From: Planctomycetota bacterium | GTDB taxonomy: Bacteria > Planctomycetota > Planctomycetia > Pirellulales > Thermoguttaceae | DNA: 7,359 bases | Assembly (NCBI GenBank): GCA_023621895.1 | Contig: JAMOAF010000447.1 | Location: 1-7,359 of the forward strand | Reading direction: 5' to 3' | In this document: one piece after another, positions 1 through 3,586 of the stretch | How the letters are laid out: every line of letters starts with the position of its first letter | How positions within the stretch are numbered: the stretch's first letter is position 1 | Translations under genes and position numbers: made by a program | The notes under the pieces: generated by a model | What the model saw: only the letters and a program-made list of their open reading frames with translations | What the model was told of the DNA's origin: nothing | The model's database searches: none

Positions 1-86
1 GCCTTGAGTTCTCCCGTGGTCTTTTTGAACTCCAGGCAATCCGACTCACCCTGCGCCACCAGTTGTCCCAATTCCGCTAGATCCAT
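1..86 (-). CDS. AlbA_2 (Schlafen-type) putative DNA-binding domain protein, N-terminal fragment
   Basis: The gene runs off the left edge; only 28 codons and two bases are present. The peptide starts MDLAELGQLVAQGESDCLEF and continues KKTTGELK. The pattern of a short helix, then GES-x-x-LEFK-x-TTGEL, is the hallmark opening of the AlbA_2 domain, found at the N-terminus of many bacterial ATP-binding or winged-helix proteins of uncertain function, often regulatory or defence-linked. The ATG at 86 is chosen because the family normally begins about 12 residues before the GES motif, and GGAG lies two bases upstream, which is tight spacing. An earlier ATG at 97 is out of frame and stops quickly. The gene lies downstream of the oxidoreductase on the same strand, 88 bp away. 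The rest of the protein, and so its effector domain, cannot be seen. Confidence 0.75.
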   Translation of the reverse strand, partial: MDLAELGQLVAQGESDCLEFKKTTGELK

Positions 87-118
87 TTCTCCATACACGG
101 TTTTCGTCAGTCGCCTGC

Positions 119-145
119 ATTATCTATGGTATCAGCGAGTGCCAA
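119..145 (-). promoter_or_regulatory. Candidate promoter for the AlbA_2 gene
   Basis: On the minus strand TTGGCA (140-145, five of six to the -35 consensus) is followed by GATAAT (119-124, five of six to the -10 consensus). The spacer is 15 bp, shorter than ideal. Transcription would start near 112, leaving a leader of about 26 bases before the start at 86. The -35-like hexamer is the end of the repeat copy at 140-156, so the repeat may have contributed it. This is inference from hexamer matches only. Confidence 0.3.
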
Positions 146-161
146 AAGGTGGCGCCTTTTG
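140..161. repeat. Repeat-motif copy R0 overlapping a small hairpin
   Basis: Read on the minus strand, 140-156 is GGCGCCACCTTTTGGCA, a two-mismatch version of the 3' part of the motif that clusters at 1777-1970 and 2649-2687. Positions 143-161 also form a perfect 7-bp inverted repeat, CAAAAGG with CCTTTTG around TGGCG. It sits between the end of the oxidoreductase gene and the AlbA_2 gene. No U-run follows on either strand, so it is not a classical rho-independent terminator, though it could still weaken read-through. Confidence 0.45.
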
Positions 162-174
162 ATCTCTTGATCGA

Positions 175-1479
175 CTACAGCGTCCAGCCTTCGCGATAGG
201 GCGGGCGGATCAGCCGATCGGCCTCGGGGCAATTTGTCGCCTTCAGGTTCTCCGCATCCCACTGGAGCTTCTTGCCGGCGCGGAAGGCGACCGTCCCCAG
301 CAGGTTGTGCTCGACCAGCGCGCCGGAGTAATCGAAGTTGCAGAGCGTCGGCGCGCCGGTCTTGCATGCGTGGAGCCACTCCTGGTGATGGCCGAGCGAT
401 GGGGCAATCCAGGGCTCCGGCGCCTTGAAATCCTTGAAATCGGCTTCCGGCAGCAGAACCCAGTGGCTGTAGTCGGCCAGCAGCGTCCCCTTGTCGCCGA
501 CGAACATGATGCCCATATGCCACTTCTGCAAGTCCGCGCCGTCGGGCGACTTGGGCCGCTGCTTGCCGTCGTACCACGTGAGCTTGACCGGCGGCCGCTT
601 GCCGCGGGCCGGATGCTCCCACCGAACGGTCAGGTAATCCGGATACGTCTCGGCTCGGACCGGCAACGGCCCCTCGGCCTCGACCGTCGTGGGATACTTC
701 AGCTCGAGCGCCCAGAACGGCAGGTCGATCAGGTGGCTCCCCATGTCGCCCAGCGCGCCGTTACCGAAATCCCACCAGTTCTGCCAGGAGATCGAACGGC
801 GTTCGAGGTAGCACGAGTGATAGGGCCGCCAGGGCGCCGGCCCGAGCCAGAGGTCCCAGTGGAGATTCGGCGGAACCGGCTGCGACTCCTCCGGCCGGCT
901 GCGCGGCCCTTCGATGCCCTGCTCGACCCAGACATGCGCCTCGCGGACCGGCCCGATCGCGCCGGATTGAACAAGCTCGACGACGCGGCGGTAGGTGTCG
1001 GAGGCGTGAATCTGCGTTCCCATCTGGGTCGCGACCTTGGTCTGTTTGGAGGTTTCCCGCATGACGCGCGCTTCGTAGACGCTGTGGGCCAGCGGCTTCT
1101 CGCAAAACACGTGTTTGCCGCGCTTCATGGCCATCACGCTGGCCAGGGCGTGGGTGTGCTCGGTCGTGCTGACGATGACCGCGTCGATGTCTTTCTGGTC
1201 GAGCAACTTGCGCCAGTCGACGTACGTCTTGGCTTGGGGATGCTTCTTGGCCGCCTCGGCCAGATAGTCGTCGTTCACGTCGCACAGCGCGGCGATATTT
1301 TCGCTCGCCACCGCCGCCATGTTGGCCGCCCCGCGGCTGTGCACGCCGATGATGCCGATGTTCAGTTTCTCATTGGGCGAGCGGTTTTGCGCGATTGCAC
1401 ACGCGCCGGCCGCCCAGAGCCCCGCTCCAGCCAGAGCGGAGCGCTTCAGAAATTGGCGGCGGTTGGTATGTCGAGTCAT
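175..1479 (-). CDS. TAT-exported Gfo/Idh/MocA family NAD(P)-dependent oxidoreductase
   Basis: A 434-residue protein of normal length for the planctomycete secreted Gfo/Idh/MocA group. The family oxidises or reduces sugars, inositols and related polyols with NAD(P); the substrate here is unknown. Residues 1-31 are a twin-arginine signal (NRRQFLK at 6-12, then a hydrophobic stretch ending near ACAIAQ). The Rossmann fold begins at 39 with LNIGIIGVHSRG, in which the usual GxGxxG is altered. The EKP motif is at 127-129. The second domain carries WWDFGNGALGDMGSHLID (235-252), with D245 and H249 at the expected catalytic positions. The start at 1479 is preferred over upstream in-frame ATGs because it gives the TAT motif at the right place and has GAGGAG six bases upstream. 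The TAT signal implies export after folding, probably with cofactor bound. It is likely a single gene with its own promoter and a leader of about 200 bases. Confidence 0.93.
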   Translation of the reverse strand: MTRHTNRRQFLKRSALAGAGLWAAGACAIAQNRSPNEKLNIGIIGVHSRGAANMAAVASENIAALCDVNDDYLAEAAKKHPQAKTYVDWRKLLDQKDIDAVIVSTTEHTHALASVMAMKRGKHVFCEKPLAHSVYEARVMRETSKQTKVATQMGTQIHASDTYRRVVELVQSGAIGPVREAHVWVEQGIEGPRSRPEESQPVPPNLHWDLWLGPAPWRPYHSCYLERRSISWQNWWDFGNGALGDMGSHLIDLPFWALELKYPTTVEAEGPLPVRAETYPDYLTVRWEHPARGKRPPVKLTWYDGKQRPKSPDGADLQKWHMGIMFVGDKGTLLADYSHWVLLPEADFKDFKAPEPWIAPSLGHHQEWLHACKTGAPTLCNFDYSGALVEHNLLGTVAFRAGKKLQWDAENLKATNCPEADRLIRPPYREGWTL

Positions 1480-1485
1480 GATCAA

Positions 1486-1491
1486 CTCCTC
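1486..1491 (-). promoter_or_regulatory. Shine-Dalgarno site fixing the Gfo/Idh/MocA start
   Basis: GAGGAG on the minus strand, six bases from the ATG at 1479. It decides the start against the longer in-frame reading from 1617, whose first 46 residues are proline- and arginine-rich leader translation with no family similarity. Confidence 0.8.
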
Positions 1492-1645
1492 TGGATTTTC
1501 AGGAAGGTCCGCAAGGGACTCGGGGGGGGGTAGGCAGCAGCCGCGGGGCAATCGTTGGCATCCCGGAGGGGACCTCAAGAGAGACGATCTCGTTCTCGCT
1601 TCCGGCAGGCTTCCCATTATCCAAGAGCGTCTTTCGCCGCGAGCA

Positions 1646-1660
1646 CGGGGACAGTTCCCG
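1646..1660. repeat. Imperfect GGGGACAG palindrome
   Basis: The 15 bases CGGGGACAGTTCCCG form an imperfect palindrome (CGGG.AC against GT.CCCG around a central A). Short GGGGACAGTCCCC-like sequences are recalled as scattered intergenic palindromes in planctomycete genomes, so this may be a stray copy of such a family. Only one copy is visible here. Confidence 0.25.
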
Positions 1661-1683
1661 CCAAGGATTGCACCGCGCGAGTC

Positions 1684-1712
1684 AGACTATTGCCCGGAAT
1701 GGGCCGTGTCAA
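1684..1712 (-). promoter_or_regulatory. Candidate sigma-70 promoter for the Gfo/Idh/MocA gene
   Basis: On the minus strand a perfect TTGACA (1707-1712) is followed after 17 bp by TAGTCT (1684-1689), which keeps the most conserved -10 positions (TA...T). Transcription would begin near 1677, giving a leader of roughly 200 bases. Orientation and distance fit the oxidoreductase. The -10 element is weak, so this stays a candidate. Confidence 0.4.
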
Positions 1713-1776
1713 GATGCCGCGGGCGCCGGGTTAGCGCGGACGGCGGCTTTGGCGGGCGCGGAGCGCTTGAGAAACG

Positions 1777-1970
1777 TCAAGAGGCGCCACCCATGGCAAA
1801 AGGTGCCACCCATGGAGTGGCCGATCGCCTTCCCGGTTCATGGGCGGCACCTTCTTGGCACGCACCTCCTTGGCCCGTCGCTTCCCGTTTTTGTGGGCGG
1901 CGGGCTTCTGACGCCGGCACCTTTTGCGCCCTTCTCGGCAGCCTCGATCTATGGGTGGCACCTTTTGGCA
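1777..1970. repeat. Cluster of five GGTGGCACC-motif repeats (R1-R5)
   Basis: Five copies of a roughly 20-bp motif, best represented by R5 at 1951-1970: ATGGGTGGCACCTTTTGGCA. R1 (1777-1794) and R2 (1795-1813) are on the minus strand as a 19-bp-period tandem pair. R3 (1840-1860), R4 (1914-1930, 3' part only) and R5 are on the plus strand. The core GGTGGCACC is palindromic around its central G. A separate 15-mer, CACCTCCTTGGCCCG at 1863-1877, recurs exactly at 2618-2632. Spacing is irregular and both orientations occur, so this is not a CRISPR array. Translations across it give low-complexity peptides with no family similarity, so it is treated as non-coding. Confidence 0.8.
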
Positions 1971-1984
1971 TCCTTCTTTTGCGG

Positions 1985-2061
1985 CCCGTCCCGAAGGGAC
2001 ACCCCTAAGCCAGCCCAGGGCGGAGGACGGCGAGTGTAACGATCCGTCCGCAGCCCTGGGT
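1985..2061 (+). repeat. 77-bp hairpin repeat, copy A
   Basis: This copy matches the reverse complement of 2410-2486 at 71 of 77 positions. It opens with a compact hairpin GTCCC-GAA-GGGAC. The main hairpin spans 2014-2060: an 8-bp stem (CCCAGGGC with GCCCTGGG), an internal loop, a second stem GGACGG (2025-2030) with CCGTCC (2044-2049), and a 13-base loop. It lies 61 bp before the start of the transposase remnant. Hairpin repeats beside Y1 transposases are typical of REP/RAYT systems, which is the likely origin; this assignment is inference. Confidence 0.85.
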
Positions 2062-2085
2062 TAGAAGCCGCCTCGGACCGTGCCA

Positions 2086-2098
2086 GCCCCAACGGGGC
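2086..2098 (+). repeat. GCCCC-AAC-GGGGC hairpin upstream of the transposase remnant
   Basis: A perfect 5-bp stem with a three-base loop, ending 24 bases before the ATG at 2123. Small GC hairpins at this place are typical of the ends recognised by HUH single-strand transposases, so it may mark the left end of the original element. It could equally be another dispersed planctomycete hairpin. Confidence 0.45.
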
Positions 2099-2122
2099 GG
2101 CCCTAACAAAGAGGCCAAAAGC

Positions 2123-2409
2123 ATGTCTCAGTCGTTGACCAAACTGCCTGTCCAAATTGTCTACAGCACCAAGTGAGCGTCAGCGCTCGCTTGATGATCC
2201 CACCGTCCGATCCGAACTGCGTGCCTACAACGCCACGGTCCTCAAACAAGACGTCAATTCACCCGCGATCCTCAATCGGCGGCGCTGCCGACCGTATCCA
2301 CGCTTTGTGTCTGCGCTCGCGAAAATTCGCAAAGCATGGACGTTATCCAGAAATCGAAAATGGCAACGTCCAAACGAATCAAGAAACGAGCGCCCGGGCG
2401 GAGCTCGCG
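2123..2409 (+). pseudogene. IS200/RAYT-type Y1 transposase remnant, frameshifted and 3'-truncated
   Basis: The remnant starts with ATG at 2123 behind GAGG (2111-2114) and reads MSQSLTKLPVQIVYSTK, the typical opening of REP-associated/IS200-like transposases, then hits TGA at 2174. Ignoring the T at 2174, the next frame reads ERQRSLDDPTVRSEL and later LKQDVNSPAIL. Dropping one A at 2274-2275 gives IGGAADRIHAL through SRKFA. Dropping one A at 2331-2333 gives SMDVIQKSKMATSKRIKK and RAPG. The rebuilt chain of about 96 residues has no internal stop and aligns to the family without gaps; intact members have about 150 residues. The HUH motif, normally D-H-x-H, reads DRIH, so its first histidine is lost. 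The part with the catalytic tyrosine is missing, and similarity ends within a few bases of repeat copy B at 2410. Not functional. Confidence 0.82.
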
Positions 2410-2486
2410 ACCCAGGGTTGCGTACGGCTCGTTTCACTCGCCGTCCTCCACCCTGGGCTAGCTTAGGGGTGTCCCTTCGGGACGGG
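2410..2486 (-). repeat. 77-bp hairpin repeat, copy B (inverted)
   Basis: Inverted counterpart of 1985-2061 with six differences. Two of them are compensatory: where copy A has a C-G pair closing the main stem (2021 with 2053), copy B has T-A, so the stem becomes CCCAGGGT with ACCCTGGG. Two others fall in the 13-base loop, one lies just outside the stem, and one breaks a pair in the inner stem. It abuts the truncated end of the transposase remnant, which suggests that it inserted there or marks a recombination junction. Confidence 0.85.
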
Positions 2487-2507
2487 ACGAAAAAAGCGAG
2501 TCGAACT

Positions 2508-2619
2508 TGGCGAGGTGAAAAGCTTAGCCGTCACCAGCCCCTGCTGTTTTCAGTGCCACCGAAAGGCAACCATGGAACAAAAACGGCAAAACCGGAATAG
2601 ACCAGTTTTCACCTCCCCA
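2508..2619. repeat. 14-bp inverted repeat enclosing about 84 bp
   Basis: TGGCGAGGTGAAAA (2508-2521) pairs with TTTTCACCTCCCCA (2606-2619) with a single mismatch. The interior is not recognised and shows no coding similarity. The right arm overlaps the start of the 15-mer at 2618-2632 shared with the first repeat cluster. It could be the ends of a very small non-autonomous element or a degenerate hairpin. Confidence 0.45.
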
Positions 2620-2648
2620 CCTCCTTGGCCCGCCCGAATCTTCCTACC

Positions 2649-2687
2649 TGTGGCACCTCTTGGTTTATGGGTGGCACCTTCTGCGCC
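2649..2687 (+). repeat. GGTGGCACC-motif repeats R6 and R7
   Basis: Two further plus-strand copies of the motif at 1777-1970. R6 (2649-2663) is a partial copy, TGTGGCACCTCTTGG. R7 (2667-2687) is nearly full length and begins ATGGGTGGCACCTTCTG. R7 ends where similarity to the RelE/ParE-type toxin starts. Confidence 0.75.
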
Positions 2688-2879
2688 CGGAAGGCGTTTC
2701 GGCTCTGGCGTCAGGATCCGTCGCACCCCAGCCTGCATTTCAAGCGAGCTTATTCCCGCAAGCCAGTCTATTCGGTTCGCGTCAGCCTGGGTTGGCGAGT
2801 GCTGGGCCTGCATGAGGGGGACGCGATGGATTGGTTTTGGATCGGTTCCCACGCTATGATTTACGCCGAAGATGCTTGA
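2685..2879 (+). pseudogene. RelE/ParE-type toxin remnant, C-terminal half
   Basis: About 64 codons in one open frame read ARKAFRLWRQDPSHPSLHFK, then PVYSVRVSLGWRVLGL and WFWIGSHA, ending at TGA 2877-2879. HPSLHFK, YSVRVSLGWR-LG and WFWIGSH form the diagnostic second half of a RelE/ParE-superfamily toxin group that is usually about 90 residues long. Intact toxins of this superfamily act as mRNA endonucleases or gyrase poisons, with a cognate antitoxin. Here the first 30 or so residues, the start codon and any antitoxin gene are absent; motif repeats occupy the place where they would be. After SHA the family usually continues with a D/E-Y-D type ending, which is replaced by MIYAEDA, so the 3' end also seems altered. 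No credible ribosome binding site and start lie directly upstream. It is treated as a non-functional fragment. Confidence 0.7.
2831..2860 (+). promoter_or_regulatory. Candidate promoter for the CGGC-domain gene
   Basis: TATGAT (2855-2860, five of six to the -10 consensus) lies 18 bp after TTGGTT (2831-2836, three of six to the -35 consensus). Transcription would start near 2867 and the leader of about 130 bases would include the palindrome at 2888-2914. It overlaps the 3' end of the toxin remnant, exactly where that stops resembling its family. The -35 element is weak. Confidence 0.35.
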
Positions 2880-2887
2880 CAGCCACG

Positions 2888-2914
2888 CCCGGGGTCGCGC
2901 GGCGCGACACCGGG
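2888..2914. repeat. 27-bp GC-rich palindrome in the leader of the CGGC gene
   Basis: CCCGG-g-GTCGCGC, a central G at 2901, then GCGCGAC-a-CCGGG: 12 of 13 pairs match, with one G/A mismatch. It lies 9 bases after the toxin-remnant stop and 83 bases before the CGGC start. As RNA it would be very stable. No U-run follows, so it may be a REP-like repeat or a leader structure rather than a simple terminator. Confidence 0.6.
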
Positions 2915-2997
2915 GTCCATGCTGGGCATCAGCATCGCGGCGACCAGGGCGCTCGATAGCAAAGCCTTTCACATTTCCCCCAAGGACAACTTACCCG

Positions 2998-3420
2998 ATG
3001 GACCTCTCACAAAAGGACTACGTGGTCATTCTCCAGTGCGATATCGTCAAGCAGCGCTGCCCGGGCTACGCCTGCGAGAAGGCCCTGCACGAACGGACCG
3101 GCGGATTTGCCCCCTATCCGACGGAGAAGACTTATCGCTCGCTCAACATCACCTGCGGTGGCTGCTGCGGCCAGGCGACGCAGCGCAAGCTGGCAAGCCT
3201 GCTGAAAAAGCTCGAAAAGCAGGAGGCAATCACGAGCGACCGCGTGGTGGTGCAGCTCTCCAGTTGCATCACCAGGCACAACCACCACTCGCCTCCCTGC
3301 CCGCACCTGGACTACCTCCGGCAGATTCTCGCCGGCTTGAAGGTCGACGTCCGCGACGACACCGTGATCAACAAGCTCTCGGAAGAGCGCCGGAAGTCGG
3401 GCGTGTATTCCGGCGGCTGA
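2998..3420 (+). CDS. CGGC domain-containing protein
   Basis: A 140-residue cytoplasmic protein with no signal or membrane segment. It matches the CGGC domain family, small cysteine-rich proteins named after a conserved Cys-Gly-Gly-Cys and thought, without firm proof, to bind metal or take part in redox chemistry. The motif is at 53-56, extended to CGGCC. Other cysteines are C14, C21 and C26 near the N-terminus, and C90 and C101 in SSCITRHNHHSPPCPH (88-103), which also has four histidines (94, 96, 97, 103). This gives eight cysteines and a histidine cluster in 140 residues, enough for more than one metal site. The ATG at 2998 is chosen because the family starts directly with the first beta strand (DYVVILQC); AAGGA is 11 bases upstream. 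A longer reading from 2872 would translate the palindrome and lacks family similarity. It appears to be a single gene, and its physiological role is unknown. Confidence 0.88.
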   Translation: MDLSQKDYVVILQCDIVKQRCPGYACEKALHERTGGFAPYPTEKTYRSLNITCGGCCGQATQRKLASLLKKLEKQEAITSDRVVVQLSSCITRHNHHSPPCPHLDYLRQILAGLKVDVRDDTVINKLSEERRKSGVYSGG

Positions 3421-3522
3421 CCGTTGGCGGGGACTCTGCCGATTTTCACGCGGCAAACCGCTGCCGGCGGGATGAAATACCTGCGCGACCACGGCGCCCT
3501 CGCGCTTCGGCGCGGCTGCGTG

Positions 3523-3551
3523 TTGCCCCATGCCGCGCGCCGTCTTACGAT
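3523..3551 (+). promoter_or_regulatory. Candidate sigma-70 promoter for the FAD oxidoreductase gene
   Basis: TTGCCC (3523-3528) and TACGAT (3546-3551) are separated by exactly 17 bp; each matches four of six consensus positions. Transcription would start near 3558, leaving a leader of about 29 bases before the ATG at 3587. It would drive this gene and the deacylase gene that follows. Confidence 0.45.
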
Positions 3552-3574
3552 GGAGTGATTAAGAACTCAAGCCC

Positions 3575-3580
3575 AGGGGA
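3575..3580 (+). promoter_or_regulatory. Shine-Dalgarno site of the FAD oxidoreductase gene
   Basis: AGGGGA six bases before the ATG at 3587. It supports this start, which also gives a complete signal peptide. Confidence 0.7.
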
Positions 3581-3586
3581 CTTCCG

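Larger units (their letters stand above)
1480..1776. other. Leader and intergenic region upstream of the Gfo/Idh/MocA gene
   Basis: No gene is recognised here on either strand. It holds the ribosome binding site at 1486-1491, a run of eight G at 1522-1529 (eight C in the transcript, about 43 bases before the start codon), a GGGGACAG-type imperfect palindrome at 1646-1660, and a candidate promoter at 1684-1712. The repeat cluster begins at 1777. Confidence 0.6.
3421..3586 (+). other. Intergenic region between the CGGC and FAD oxidoreductase genes
   Basis: A non-coding stretch with a 5-bp hairpin closed by a TTCG tetraloop (CGCGC 3501-3505, GCGCG 3510-3514) but no following T-run, so termination here is uncertain. 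A candidate promoter at 3523-3551 and the ribosome binding site at 3575-3580 occupy the second half. A 28-codon open frame at 3472-3558 has no supporting evidence. Confidence 0.5.

Noticed and set aside
307..1533. 408-codon open frame on the plus strand
   Set aside because: It is antisense to the well-supported Gfo/Idh/MocA gene, has an arginine-rich composition and resembles no known family; long antisense frames are expected in high-GC coding DNA.
1480..1617. A longer start for the Gfo/Idh/MocA protein at 1617
   Set aside because: The extra 46 residues lack family similarity and would bury the TAT signal; the start at 1479 has GAGGAG at ideal distance.
1949..2600. Two small frames on opposite strands sharing a TRRPPPWA-x-LGVSLRDG peptide
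   Set aside because: The shared peptide comes from translating the two inverted 77-bp elements; the constraint visible is on base pairing, not protein, and the frames run through gene remnants.
1777..2687. Possible CRISPR array
   Set aside because: Copies are short, imperfect, in both orientations and irregularly spaced, and no cas genes are present.
2876..2881. Perfect TTGACA upstream of the CGGC gene
   Set aside because: The region 16-18 bp downstream is the GC-only palindrome, so there is no possible -10 element.
2872..2997. A longer start for the CGGC protein at 2872
   Set aside because: The added residues would translate the GC palindrome and non-conserved leader; the family begins with the first beta strand just after residue 5 of the shorter form.
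3501..3514. Rho-independent terminator after the CGGC gene
   Set aside because: The TTCG-loop hairpin is only 5 bp and is not followed by a T-run.
3472..3558. 28-codon open frame before the FAD oxidoreductase gene
   Set aside because: Its composition matches random high-GC sequence, its ribosome binding site is weak and it overlaps the better-supported candidate promoter.
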